This document shows, one piece after another, positions 18,330 through 27,672 of a stretch of DNA of 64,000 nucleotides. Each line of letters begins with the position of its first letter. Position 1 is the stretch's first letter. The stretch spans positions 1 to 64,000 of the forward strand of contig NZ_WOTB01000003.1 of assembly GCF_011516835.1 (NCBI RefSeq), written 5' to 3'. Origin of the DNA: Acetobacter musti. GTDB lineage: Bacteria > Pseudomonadota > Alphaproteobacteria > Acetobacterales > Acetobacteraceae. Below the pieces are notes generated by a model. The model saw only the letters and a program-made list of their open reading frames with translations, was not told the origin of the DNA and made no database searches. The translations under genes were made by a program, and so were the position numbers.

Positions 18330-18902
18330 TCATTTACGGCAGAAAAACGGGCCGAATACATGACGCGCGGCAGTCTGAATCCAGGCTTCCGCGCCCAGCC
18401 GGTATCCATGCAGACCGAAGGCGACAGCGCAGATCAGAGCCAGGGTGACCGGCACGTTCATGCGTGGTCCGGCCATGTCTTTACCGTTCAGAGCAAATCG
18501 GAGAAGGCAGACGACAGCGAGACCGACGACGCTGCCGGTAATGACTTCGCAGGTGGTATGCACTCCAAGCGCCACGCGCGACCAGGCGAAAGCGACGGCG
18601 AGCAGAATGGTTCCGGCGGCGAATACCCATGTGCGCCGGCACAAAAGCGCCAGCAATCCGCCATAGACCATCGTGCCGCCCATGGAGTGGCCGCTGGGGC
18701 TGTAGAGAACGCGGTGGGAAGGGATGCCACATCTCTCGAACCAGAGTTTGAGGATGACGATCAGCGTAGAGCCGGCGAGCATAGCCAGGCCCCAGGATGT
18801 TGCGTCGCGTCTGCGGCCGGACAGGGTGAGCGAGAGAAAAACCAGGATTTCGACGGGAATCAGGATGCTCTGATCGGCAAAGTCACTGAACGTTCCGATC
18901 AT
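18330..18902 (-). CDS. PAP2 family membrane phosphatase
   Basis: A 190-residue integral membrane protein with PAP2 motif 2 (PSGHSMGG) and motif 3 (SRVALGVHTTCEV, with the expected Arg and His). Motif 1 is loose (KLWFERCGIP, lacking the RP end). The family dephosphorylates lipid pyrophosphates such as undecaprenyl-PP. Its ATG overlaps the stop of the polymerase gene by 4 nt (ATGA), so it is the last gene of the EPS unit and probably recycles undecaprenyl carrier after polymerisation. Confidence 0.88.
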   Translation of the reverse strand: MIGTFSDFADQSILIPVEILVFLSLTLSGRRRDATSWGLAMLAGSTLIVILKLWFERCGIPSHRVLYSPSGHSMGGTMVYGGLLALLCRRTWVFAAGTILLAVAFAWSRVALGVHTTCEVITGSVVGLAVVCLLRFALNGKDMAGPRMNVPVTLALICAVAFGLHGYRLGAEAWIQTAARHVFGPFFCRK

Positions 18903-20314
18903 ACGGCAGTGATGGCTCCGTTCGGAACTGTCTGTTCCGCCTGGCTGGCCGCGACGCGGATCCTTGTGATGGCTGCTATCACGACGGCGATCATCACGTA
19001 GAAATCGGGCATGCCGATTGTGGGGGCTGAGACGATGGCTGAGATCAGACGACCGAGAAGGGCTGCCAGCATTCCTTCTGTCACGAGACTTTCGGCGCAT
19101 CCGGGTGCGATTTTCAGAGCCTGGCCGGCGGCGCTGACGAGGCGCCAGTCGAACACCAGCAGGCCGATCACGCCGATTGCGCCGACGGTTGCCAGCAGGC
19201 CGGGAACGAGGCTTGACGATCTGTTGCTGCCCCATCCGACGCCGAGGCCGTATGTATCTGTGAACTCTTCGATTGAATCCGCATCGGCCTGGCTGCGTTC
19301 TTTATAGGAGGCGCTGTCCTTTTTCTCCGCTGTGCCTGAGATCACGTCCTGCGCGCCGCTCACGGCTTTCGGCACGAATGTTACCACGAGGAGGCCGCCG
19401 ATCCCGAGCAGAACAGCAGCGATCATGGCGAGTTGTCCGACGCGGCCCAGCAGCCTGGCGGCCCCGGTCGCGACGAGCATGACGGGCAGTAGCAGAGCGC
19501 CGATCGCGACTGTGGCGAATCCGGTCGTCGACGTCGTGAGACAGAGGCACAGCGCGGACGCGGCGATAAGCGGCCTGACCCATCGGACACGGTAGCCTTT
19601 GAGCGTTATCCAGACGGTGGAAAAAAGGACACCGGCAAGATAGGTCGCGCAGGCCGCGGGTTCGGTAAAGCTTGCGTTGATCCTGGGGACAGGTCCTGTC
19701 ATCTGGGTATCGAGTACGGCCCAGCTGGTATTGGAATACAGAAACGTTTTTGGAAATGGGACGCCGCCGACGCGTGCAGCGAATTGCCAGACACAGATGA
19801 CGACGACCATCCATCCGGCAACGAGAAAGGCGTAATACAAACGGATAATACTGACCTGCCATCGTGTCAGATATTGCGCACTGCAGACCATCAGCATCAC
19901 GTTCAGAAGAAGATAGACATCCTGGGTAATGTTACCGAAGCTTGGGGCGAGCAGACTTCGCGCACCGGATGCATCATTTTTCTGGGGCCAGACCAGAACC
20001 TGATTCTGAAATAACCTGGGCATCACGAATGAGCCAAAAATGGCCCAGGCGGCGCAAAAGATCATAGGCGCACACAGTCTCATAACGCCGGACTGTCCTG
20101 GATAGCGTGCGCCAAGCAGTTTTTGCAGAAGGAAGTAAGAGAGGAATGCCAGACCGGGCGCGAGCGATGGCTGGACGGCCAGTCCGCCGAGAATGAGAGC
20201 GGCGGCGGCAGGGAAGATGCCGGCAACAAGAAGAATTTCCAGAAGCCGGTCAGGTTTCATCCAGAAAAGCAGGCAGAGTGGAAACAGGATTACTCCCATA
20301 AGCGGAAGCGACAT
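18899..20314 (-). CDS. O-antigen ligase/polymerase-like membrane protein
   Basis: A 471-residue protein with about 10-12 hydrophobic segments and a long hydrophilic loop. A TEPAACATYLAG motif (family sExsxxa-like) and a GWGSNRSSS stretch are characteristic of Wzy_C/O-antigen ligase proteins. It probably polymerises lipid-linked repeat units on the periplasmic side. The frame is open far upstream through the preceding glycosyltransferase; I chose ATG 20314, which follows GGAAAGAG and begins a hydrophobic N-terminus. An alternative ATG at 20368 would overlap the upstream gene by 17 nt. Confidence 0.82.
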   Translation of the reverse strand: MSLPLMGVILFPLCLLFWMKPDRLLEILLVAGIFPAAAALILGGLAVQPSLAPGLAFLSYFLLQKLLGARYPGQSGVMRLCAPMIFCAAWAIFGSFVMPRLFQNQVLVWPQKNDASGARSLLAPSFGNITQDVYLLLNVMLMVCSAQYLTRWQVSIIRLYYAFLVAGWMVVVICVWQFAARVGGVPFPKTFLYSNTSWAVLDTQMTGPVPRINASFTEPAACATYLAGVLFSTVWITLKGYRVRWVRPLIAASALCLCLTTSTTGFATVAIGALLLPVMLVATGAARLLGRVGQLAMIAAVLLGIGGLLVVTFVPKAVSGAQDVISGTAEKKDSASYKERSQADADSIEEFTDTYGLGVGWGSNRSSSLVPGLLATVGAIGVIGLLVFDWRLVSAAGQALKIAPGCAESLVTEGMLAALLGRLISAIVSAPTIGMPDFYVMIAVVIAAITRIRVAASQAEQTVPNGAITAV

Positions 20315-20351
20315 CAGATTTCTCTTTCCGGCGACTTTGCGCTCATGCTGG

Positions 20352-21521
20352 TCAGATCGCTTCCGCATTGTTTTCGTCGAGCAGGCGATCGACGAGTTCT
20401 TCGATATGACCCTGAAATGCCTCCCTTGAAAACCGCAGGGCGTTGTTGCGGCAATTCTCTGCCGTAACCTGATCACGGATCGTCTCGAACCGGCTGACGG
20501 CGTCGATGATGGACGCTGCGGTCTGCTGTCCGAATAATACGCCGGAAACGCCTTCCGGACATCCTTCTTCACGCACGATATCCTTCGCGCCGCCTCGGCC
20601 AAAAGCGATGACGGGCGTGCCGCAGGCCTGCGCCTCGACCAGCGTGATGCCGAAATCCTCCTCGGCGGCGAAGACAAAGGCACGGGCCTGTTGCATCATG
20701 GTCAGCAGTTCGGCATCCGGGACCTTACCGCGCAGGATGATGTTAGGCGCGTCGGCTGCGATCGCGGCGATCCTGTCGTGTTCGGGGCCATCTCCGGCAA
20801 TGATGAGTTTCCGTCCAGGCATCTGACGGAATGCTTCCGCCACCAGATCGACCCGTTTGTAAGGAACCTGACGCGCGGCGACGAGATAAGCGTGTCTGTC
20901 AGGCGAATCCTGTGCCGGCAGAAAACGGTGAACATCCACGGGAGGGTGGATTACCGTCGCGTGACGGCGATATACTTTACGGATGCGGCGCGCGATATAG
21001 GCTGAATTGGCGACGAACGCATCCACACCAGCGGCTGACCGCACGTCCCAGTTGCGTATCCGGTGCAGCATCCAGCGGACAAAAAAACCTTTCAGACCAT
21101 GTTCGAGACCGCTCTGCCGCAGATAGGATGTCTGCATGTCCCACGCATAACGCATGGGAGAATGAACGTAACTGATATGAAGCTGATCTGGCCCGGTAAT
21201 GATCCCTTTCGCCACAGCGTGATGGCTGGAAAACACGAGATCGAATCCGGCGAGATCGAGTTGCTCTACCGCAACGGGCATCAGGTTGAGATAGTTACGG
21301 AAATGCTTTCGTGCGAAGGGGAGTTTCTGAATGAATGTTGTCGTGACTTTTCGTCCGCCGAGGAAAGCCCGTTCAGATTCCGGCAGAAAATCGACCACGG
21401 CAAACACTTCGGCGTGAGGAAATATCCTGAGCAGTTCTCCGACCACCCGTTCCGATCCGGCGTAATGTTCCAGCCATTCATGTACAACCGCCACTTTCAG
21501 TCCTGAGACGGATACTGTCAC
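20352..21521 (-). CDS. GT4-type glycosyltransferase of the EPS locus
   Basis: A 389-residue GT-B protein of glycosyltransferase family 4. It has VAVVHEWLEHYAGSERVVGE at the N-terminus (acceptor side, G-S-E-R-V loop), AARQVPYKRVDLVAEAF, and the C-terminal EEDFGITLVEAQACGTP, which carries the paired glutamates of retaining GT4 enzymes. Sugar specificity is unknown; related proteins in acetan-type clusters are mannosyltransferases. The start is probably the GTG at 21521, with GGGAG upstream; a TTG at 21536 is the longest option. It is the first gene of the GT/polymerase/PAP2 unit. Confidence 0.87.
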   Translation of the reverse strand: MTVSVSGLKVAVVHEWLEHYAGSERVVGELLRIFPHAEVFAVVDFLPESERAFLGGRKVTTTFIQKLPFARKHFRNYLNLMPVAVEQLDLAGFDLVFSSHHAVAKGIITGPDQLHISYVHSPMRYAWDMQTSYLRQSGLEHGLKGFFVRWMLHRIRNWDVRSAAGVDAFVANSAYIARRIRKVYRRHATVIHPPVDVHRFLPAQDSPDRHAYLVAARQVPYKRVDLVAEAFRQMPGRKLIIAGDGPEHDRIAAIAADAPNIILRGKVPDAELLTMMQQARAFVFAAEEDFGITLVEAQACGTPVIAFGRGGAKDIVREEGCPEGVSGVLFGQQTAASIIDAVSRFETIRDQVTAENCRNNALRFSREAFQGHIEELVDRLLDENNAEAI

Positions 21522-21746
21522 ACCTGCTTCTCCCAACTCATCTGTCTTCTCTGGCCCGCATCCGGGCCGTCGTCATGTTTCGCAAACATCTGAAGCACGA
21601 TGCAACATAACTGCTCTCTAGGATCGGTCACTCCCGGACTGATCCTGTCATCGACAGCTTTTCTTCACCAGCCGACGCAACGTTAGCACGACGTTAACAC
21701 TTATGAACGATTCTGCCGGAACACCGTTATAGAAGTCTGAAAAATC

Positions 21747-21938
21747 ATGAGCACTTCATCCTCGACAGGCATGTTACAGACAATGAATACGGAAGCGGAT
21801 GCACTGCCTCCGGAGACAGGCGACCCCGCCCGGGCGGCACGTGGGGTTCTGATAGCAGTGGCCCTGGGCGTGGCGGCCTGGTATCCGATTATTTCAGGTG
21901 TTGCTGTGACGCTGCGCCATATTCGCCGGGGTTTCTGA
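21747..21938 (+). CDS. Small single-pass membrane protein, unknown
   Basis: A 63-residue ORF with a polar N-terminus rich in Ser, Thr and Asp, then one hydrophobic segment (GVLIAVALGVAAWYPIISGV) and a basic tail (RHIRRGF) that predicts the C-terminus in the cytoplasm. It lies alone between two leftward EPS units. There is no clear SD and I recognise no family. The flanking gaps (21522-21746 and 21939-22157) should hold the promoter of the GT unit but show no other gene. Confidence 0.42.
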   Translation: MSTSSSTGMLQTMNTEADALPPETGDPARAARGVLIAVALGVAAWYPIISGVAVTLRHIRRGF

Positions 21939-22157
21939 CCGTCGGGTATAACGGCTTCCTTAGACCTTCCGGCGGAATGACATTTCCGGGGAATGGCTGT
22001 ACACGCTGTCTGGTCGGGTCCTCATTCTTCCTGCTGGATGTGGTGGCATTTATGCCTTTGGACCGGGTTGTTGCTGTAATCAGGGGTGCCGAACGGAGTA
22101 TTCTCGGTCCGCCGCTACGGCACTAAAACAAAGGCCCTCAGAGTTTGGTAACTCTCT

Positions 22158-22745
22158 TTAAAAATGGCGCTCGTAAATCTTCAGGACGTCACCAGGTTTG
22201 ACGTAATCCTGTGGTTTCAGTTTACCGACAACAGTATGGTCGCCCTCCTGACGTACGACATATGCGCGACTTTCAAGCGAGCGGTAGGTAAAGCCTCCGG
22301 CAGCGGCAACCGCGGTCAGCATCGTCATACCAGGCTGATAGGGATACTGGCCGGGTCGTGCGACTTCGCCCAGAACCGCGATCATGCGATATGCCGTTAT
22401 CTCGACGGAAACTTTCGGATCGCGCAGCATACGTGACTTTTCGAGTGCTCCACGCACCTCATCAGCAAACTGCCCTGTTGTCAGCCCTGCGGCCTGCAGG
22501 CCGTCGGTCAGCGGAAAGGCGACCTTGCCATTACTGTCGATCCGGAAATCAGAACTAAGCTGATCCTGACCATAGGTTATGACGCGGATCTGGTCGTCGA
22601 CACCGAGCGTGTACTGACCCGGATCATAGTGAGGCACTGGTCGCAGCCCGGAACCATCTGCACAGGCTGCGAGAGACAGCGCGATGCAGCCCATCGGCAC
22701 GACCGATCGCCTGATCCGGCGAAAACTGAAACCCGACGCCGCCAT
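22158..22745 (-). CDS. Wza/GumB-like polysaccharide export lipoprotein
   Basis: A 195-residue protein with a signal ending LSLAAC, a lipobox, so it is probably an outer-membrane lipoprotein. It then has the Poly_export domain (YTLGVDDQIRVITYGQDQLS) and one SLBB-like domain (AVLGEVARPGQYPYQPGMTM). It is short like GumB (about 210 residues), not like full-length Wza (379), so it lacks the C-terminal pore helix. It forms the periplasmic/outer-membrane exit of a Wzy-type EPS system. ATG 22745, after AGGA, is preferred over the long upstream extension. Confidence 0.88.
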   Translation of the reverse strand: MAASGFSFRRIRRSVVPMGCIALSLAACADGSGLRPVPHYDPGQYTLGVDDQIRVITYGQDQLSSDFRIDSNGKVAFPLTDGLQAAGLTTGQFADEVRGALEKSRMLRDPKVSVEITAYRMIAVLGEVARPGQYPYQPGMTMLTAVAAAGGFTYRSLESRAYVVRQEGDHTVVGKLKPQDYVKPGDVLKIYERHF

Positions 22746-22888
22746 ATTTGAAATCCTATCTCTCAGCGTTGACAACGAAACTTTCAAAAAACTCTTACCC
22801 ACTCGCATGAAAATCGGTTCAGAACAAAAAAGCAGCGCTTCGGGTTTTGAGCCTGTTTTTCCTGCGTGGCATTTTCGCAACGGAAGCT

Positions 22889-24217
22889 TCAGAGCGCGAA
22901 ATGAACGCCTCCCATAATGTAATGAACCGGGAACATCGGACCCAGATATGCGCTCTGACTGGAATAATCGTAGGATAAGGTCAGAGAAATGTGACGATTG
23001 AGATATATTGTACCATTAATACCGAATCCGTACATATTCTGGTCATGTGCCGGCTGATAAATCGGCGTCCCGACAAGGGCTGACGATGTAGCGGGATAAG
23101 CGGCGCTGCTGACCTCTCCATGGACCCCGAAGACAATATTACGGGAAAAGGCATGCGTCACCGTGACCCGGGCCTGAGTGTTCGTGTAACCCACGACTGA
23201 TTCGAACGCAGAATCCTCAATGCCATGCGTAACGCTTATAACGGCCGATGTAAGTCGGGTCGGAGCCCAGCGCAGCGATGCTTCCGCGATTGGCGAAGTG
23301 ATGCGCCCGTAAAGCTGCGCAGAATAGTTTCTTAGCTGATAGCCGACAACGGCACGGAACGTAATGGGACTGGCCTCATTGGAATCGAAGCCTCCCAGGA
23401 CAGAAAACCCGTTAGAATTTCTGGCAGGATAACCCGGATTAGATTGCTCATACTGAATTTCAGTTCCCCGCGCGATAAACAGCAGATGGCTGTTTTTCAG
23501 AAGTTCGTAACGGGCAGTAAATCCTTCATTGACAATAACTCTGTTACGATAGCCCTGGCTCTGGGGGGGGGAAGCGCTGTCTGTGACAGGAGGATTTCCG
23601 AAATAATAATGCTGGACATTCAGTTCCGGGATAAAGCTTAGTCGGCCACGTGTCTGAAGCAGATAGCTGACACGACCGTCATCAAGATTATACGGAATCC
23701 GACCCACGAGAATAAGCGCGCCTGATTCGGTCGGTGTCTGAACAAGCGACAGATGCGTAAAAGCTGCCCCAAGCACGTCGCGTCCGAAATGGTGAGTTGC
23801 GCCAATACTGGCATTCCAGGTAGTCCGGTTCTGCAGGGATCGAGACGGATATCGCGTGTCATCAACGCTGATATCCGCATGTGCCTGATTGTCATGCTCG
23901 AACATTGCTACGACACCCAGATGACCCTGGGTCTCGATGGACGCACTGCTGTGTCGCACCTGGGGAAGAAGGTCGACATTGCTGGCGTATCCGATTGTCT
24001 CGGTACCGTCTGCCTGTATTGAAAGAGGACCCCATCGCGCCCCGAGGGGCTGGTAGGATTGAGTTGCACGAATCTGTGCTGGCTCCTCACTGAGTTCGCC
24101 GGCTCCGGTGCCAAGTGCAGGAAAATACTGATCCACGACCTGGCCCTGAGCGGCTACCGGAATCAGTAAAGCGGCAATGCCAAGAACCCGGTGAAGCATC
24201 GACATGTTATTGCTCAT
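22889..24217 (-). CDS. BBP2-type outer-membrane beta-barrel protein
   Basis: A protein of about 442 residues with a signal peptide (HRVLGIAALLIPVAAQG) and then alternating hydrophobic/polar strands, many Tyr/Phe and Gly, ending VHYIMGGVHFAL with the terminal aromatic-x-Leu typical of outer-membrane barrels. It resembles putative beta-barrel porin 2 proteins found beside Wza/Wzc genes in EPS clusters of acetic acid bacteria and methylotrophs, where they may form the outer-membrane pore for short GumB-like exporters. It is immediately upstream of the export lipoprotein on the same strand. Confidence 0.8.
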   Translation of the reverse strand: MSNNMSMLHRVLGIAALLIPVAAQGQVVDQYFPALGTGAGELSEEPAQIRATQSYQPLGARWGPLSIQADGTETIGYASNVDLLPQVRHSSASIETQGHLGVVAMFEHDNQAHADISVDDTRYPSRSLQNRTTWNASIGATHHFGRDVLGAAFTHLSLVQTPTESGALILVGRIPYNLDDGRVSYLLQTRGRLSFIPELNVQHYYFGNPPVTDSASPPQSQGYRNRVIVNEGFTARYELLKNSHLLFIARGTEIQYEQSNPGYPARNSNGFSVLGGFDSNEASPITFRAVVGYQLRNYSAQLYGRITSPIAEASLRWAPTRLTSAVISVTHGIEDSAFESVVGYTNTQARVTVTHAFSRNIVFGVHGEVSSAAYPATSSALVGTPIYQPAHDQNMYGFGINGTIYLNRHISLTLSYDYSSQSAYLGPMFPVHYIMGGVHFAL

Positions 24218-24572
24218 GCCTTTTACCCGGACCCCTTCCGCACCACAGGCTGAGACGATTCTCAGCACGGAGCAATGCGAACTCACTTACAGCCGGCTGT
24301 AACCCTGCGTCCATTATAAAAGTGATAAAGAAGCCAGTTTGATGACTACTTCACATCTGGCGCTATGTTGAGTCGTTAATAGCTCGTTTTCACATCTTCG
24401 TGATAGACGGCCCGGCTTTGTTTTTGGTATTGTCGCACGAGAATTTACATATGAGCCCGTGGCGAGAGATTTATCCGTAAAAATACTCTGTCGTTTTTTT
24501 TCGGAATTAAGCTGTGTTCTCGACTCATTACAGCTTCATCAGAAGCCAGAATGTTGCATCTGGAGGTTAACA
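24218..24572. promoter_or_regulatory. Divergent control region of the EPS locus
   Basis: A 355-nt gap between the leftward BBP2/export unit and the rightward sugar-transferase unit. It is clearly AT-richer than the flanking genes and contains several TTTT/AAAA tracts, as expected for divergent promoters. I see no gene. An upstream extension of the sugar-transferase frame (from 24459) lacks an SD and was not used. Confidence 0.5.
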
Positions 24573-25376
24573 ATGCGTTCGTCTTTCTCCGGTGCGGCAA
24601 AAAAAGATCATAAAGATAGTGCGTTATGGTTTCGCGGCGGCAGCGCAGAAAAACAGAACAGAAACAGTTACGATACCGAACCTGGTATGACGTCAGCACC
24701 TGATTTGTCCGATAAATTTCCTCGCGATATCTCTGCTGCGGAGGCTGACCCGGCTGTTCGCAGAACGGGCAGCCAGTTGGCGAAAGTTGTTTTTGATGTG
24801 ACGATTTCAACGCTTTTATTTCTCATGGCGCTGCCGGTTTTCGCGGTGATCTGGTTTCTTGTCCGGCGGGATGGTGGCCCGGGTTTTTACGGTCATCTGC
24901 GTGTCGGGCAGCATGGGAATATGTTTCATTGCCTGAAATTCCGTACCATGACCGTGAATGCTGATCAGGCTCTTGCTGACCACCTGGCCTCTGATCCCGT
25001 TGCTGCGGCTGAATGGTCAGTCTGCAGGAAACTCACGAAAGATCCACGCGTTACACCGGTCGGCCGCTTTCTGAGGCGTACGAGTCTTGATGAGCTTCCG
25101 CAGCTCATCAATGTGATGCGCGCTGAAATGAGTCTTGTAGGACCCAGACCGGTGGTTCGTGATGAACTGAAATATTACGAACAGAATGCTCATTATTATG
25201 AGGCGGTTCGTCCTGGCATTACCGGTCTGTGGCAGATAAGCGGTCGCAGTGACACAAGCTATGATGAGCGGGTTGCTCTGGATACTCAATACGTCCGCGA
25301 ATGGAGTTTCCGGAACGATCTTGTTATTCTTGCGCGGACATTGCCTGCGGTTCTTTTGCAGAGAGGCGCCAGATAG
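24573..25376 (+). CDS. Priming sugar-1-phosphate transferase (ExoY/GumD C-terminal type)
   Basis: A 267-residue protein that transfers a hexose-1-phosphate from a nucleotide sugar to undecaprenyl phosphate, the first step of the EPS repeat unit. It has one membrane helix (about 70-92, VVFDVTISTLLFLMALPVFA), then KFRTM, RRTSLDELPQLINVMRAEMS, GPRPV and PGITGLWQISGR, all signatures of bacterial sugar transferases. It lacks the multi-helix N-terminal domain of WbaP/GumD, so it is ExoY-like. The start at 24573 has GGAGG (24562-24566) 6 nt upstream. First gene of the rightward unit. Confidence 0.92.
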   Translation: MRSSFSGAAKKDHKDSALWFRGGSAEKQNRNSYDTEPGMTSAPDLSDKFPRDISAAEADPAVRRTGSQLAKVVFDVTISTLLFLMALPVFAVIWFLVRRDGGPGFYGHLRVGQHGNMFHCLKFRTMTVNADQALADHLASDPVAAAEWSVCRKLTKDPRVTPVGRFLRRTSLDELPQLINVMRAEMSLVGPRPVVRDELKYYEQNAHYYEAVRPGITGLWQISGRSDTSYDERVALDTQYVREWSFRNDLVILARTLPAVLLQRGAR

Positions 25377-25461
25377 CGGTAAGGGCTTCTCTGTCGTTTT
25401 CCTGGTGCGACGCCTGAAAATCTGATTCCGTTATAACCGTCTGTCGTATGGAAACGTTCCG

Positions 25462-27672
25462 ATGAATGCCGTTCAGCTGCCGCCGTTCAATGGTCCTTCC
25501 CGTCATGAGACTCATGATCCGTCGACCGTTTCGCCGCTGAAGATTTTCAGTGTCGTGCGGCGGCACTGGCTGGCGGTGATGATCGTATTTCTTGTTATCG
25601 GACTGCCGGCCTGTGTCGGCATTAAGATGATACCGCCTTATTATGACTCGGTGGCGGCGCTGATAGTCGGGACCCATCAGGCTCAGTTTCGGGATCTTCA
25701 GGCGACGCAGACCTCGCTGGATGTCGATACTGTGGCGATCAACACGGAAGTCGGCATTCTGAAAAGTCCGGCGACGGCTATGTCTGTCGCAGAGCGCCTG
25801 AAGCTGGTTGATGATCCGTATTTCCGGAAGCTTACCGACTCCGTGCCCCTCAAGGCCCGCATCATGACGTGGATCCTGACCAGGTTTGGCAGTCCGCCGG
25901 ATAACAAACCTCTTACTCCGGCCGAACGCCTGCAGGTTGCACGCGACATTCTGATGAAGCATGTCACCATTCTCAATGACGGCCGGTCCTACATTATTAC
26001 TGTCACTGCTCGTACAGACCGGCCGGAACTGAGCCAGAGTATTGCCAATACCTATGCGGACGTTTTCTTGGACTTTAAGCGGCGGATGAAGATCGACGCG
26101 ACGTGGCGGGCGAACGGTCTTCTTGATGAGCAGATTGTACCGCTCCGTGAGAGGCTCCGGAAGGCCGAGCAGGCGGCTGAGACATATCGGGAGAAAAACG
26201 GCCTGATCTCGGCGGAAATGGAACATTCGGGCAGCCCGGGCACCCAGGGCAGCAGTATTACGGTAGCCGATCAGCAGCTTGTGGAGACCAATCGTGAGTT
26301 GATTCGCGCTCAGGCGGACCTGGATGAGAAACGCGCGAGGGCCAGCCAGATGCGTGATAACGGTGGAGCTTCCAACACTGTCGAGGCGCTCTCGTCTCCG
26401 CTTGTGCAGCAGCTTCAGGGGCAGGAGACGCAGCTGAATGCCCGTATCGCTAGTCTGGCGAGCACAGCAGGGGATGCGAATCCTGAGCTGCTGGCGGCCC
26501 GTGCGGCTGCGGCCCATGTGCATCAGCAGATCGGTGTGGCGATCAGCCGGATTTCAAGCAGCAGTTCCAAGGATCTTGAGAGTGCGGAATCCCGTGTCAA
26601 CGAGCTTACTCTTGAAGTGAGAAAGCTCGAGAGTCGCGTTGCCCAGGAAAATGAGGCGAATGTTACACTGAAGCAGCTTGAGAGCGAGGCGAATGCGGCG
26701 CGGGCAGTCTATCAGGACTATCTGGGCCGTTTCGCGCAGACTTCCACGGAAGCGACATTACAGGAGCCCGAGGCCGAGCTCATTGCAAGAGCAGAGAAAA
26801 CGCTTGGTGTGTCTGGACCGCCGCGGACACAGTATATGGCCATTGCACTGCTGTTTTCGGGAATTGTGGGAGTTGGCACGGCTCTTGTTCTGGACCGGAT
26901 TAAACAGGGCATGCGTAGTCCATCCGAGATGGAATCTGTTCCTGGCCTGTTCACTCTTGGTTTTCTGCCGTCTTTTACCGGAGGTCTCGCGAACCTTTAC
27001 CGGACGCCTGGTTCATCCGTGTATATCGAAATGGTGGAAGCGGTCCGGACGATTCTGTCTTTTGGGCAAAGTCGCCTGCGGGCGAAAACGATTGTTGTGA
27101 CGTCTCCGGGACCGGATGAGGGTAAAACGACATTTGCGCTGTCGCTGGCCGGTAATACAGGCCGTTCGGGCAAACGGGCGCTTGTGATCGACTGCGATAC
27201 GCGAGGGCCTTCAGCCATGCAACTGGTCGGGCTGGCTCCCCGGGAAAGTCGCGGAAAAAAGACACCGGCTGTCATCCGCCATGATGAACTGGCGCGGGAT
27301 GTTCTGCCTGGTGTGGACGTTATGACGATTGCGGGCTGGAAATCACCGAGTGACAGGATGGTGTCCCCTTCCGTAATCCAGCTCATCCTGACAGATCTGA
27401 GTCCGCATTACGACATGATCGTGCTCGATACGCCCCCTGTCCTTGCTTTCCCGGATGCGGCTGTTCTGTCTCATGAAACGGACGGTGTCGTGATTGTTGC
27501 GAAATGGGGTGTCACGACACCGGCTTCAATGAAAGAGGCAATGCGACAGATGCAGACATATGATGCGCGTGTTCTCGGGGGTGTGCTGACCCAGGCTCCG
27601 ATGCGGGGACCTGATGGCGTGGCGAGTAATCCCATTCAGATTTATCAGCATTACGGGCTGCTTGCATCCTGA
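25462..27672 (+). CDS. Wzc/GumC-like chain-length regulator and BY-kinase-like ATPase
   Basis: A 736-residue inner-membrane protein. A Wzz domain flanked by helices (first helix about 33-53; second about 455-475) encloses a long periplasmic coiled coil (about 210-430). The cytoplasmic part has a P-loop (TSPGPDEGKTTF) and Walker A'/B (VIDCDT, IVLDTPP) of CpsD/CapB ATPases. The C-terminus has only scattered Tyr (IYQHYG) and not the dense Tyr cluster of Wzc, so autophosphorylation capacity is unclear. It controls polymer length and export with the Wza-like protein. The stop overlaps the next ATG by 1 nt. Confidence 0.9.
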   Translation: MNAVQLPPFNGPSRHETHDPSTVSPLKIFSVVRRHWLAVMIVFLVIGLPACVGIKMIPPYYDSVAALIVGTHQAQFRDLQATQTSLDVDTVAINTEVGILKSPATAMSVAERLKLVDDPYFRKLTDSVPLKARIMTWILTRFGSPPDNKPLTPAERLQVARDILMKHVTILNDGRSYIITVTARTDRPELSQSIANTYADVFLDFKRRMKIDATWRANGLLDEQIVPLRERLRKAEQAAETYREKNGLISAEMEHSGSPGTQGSSITVADQQLVETNRELIRAQADLDEKRARASQMRDNGGASNTVEALSSPLVQQLQGQETQLNARIASLASTAGDANPELLAARAAAAHVHQQIGVAISRISSSSSKDLESAESRVNELTLEVRKLESRVAQENEANVTLKQLESEANAARAVYQDYLGRFAQTSTEATLQEPEAELIARAEKTLGVSGPPRTQYMAIALLFSGIVGVGTALVLDRIKQGMRSPSEMESVPGLFTLGFLPSFTGGLANLYRTPGSSVYIEMVEAVRTILSFGQSRLRAKTIVVTSPGPDEGKTTFALSLAGNTGRSGKRALVIDCDTRGPSAMQLVGLAPRESRGKKTPAVIRHDELARDVLPGVDVMTIAGWKSPSDRMVSPSVIQLILTDLSPHYDMIVLDTPPVLAFPDAAVLSHETDGVVIVAKWGVTTPASMKEAMRQMQTYDARVLGGVLTQAPMRGPDGVASNPIQIYQHYGLLAS

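Noticed and set aside
16790..18409. 539-codon minus-strand open frame
   Set aside because: Exactly antisense to the M32 carboxypeptidase, Arg/His/Pro-rich composition, no motifs; a GC-rich shadow.
18222..19001. 259-codon plus-strand open frame
   Set aside because: Antisense to the PAP2 gene, whose motifs are clear; no SD.
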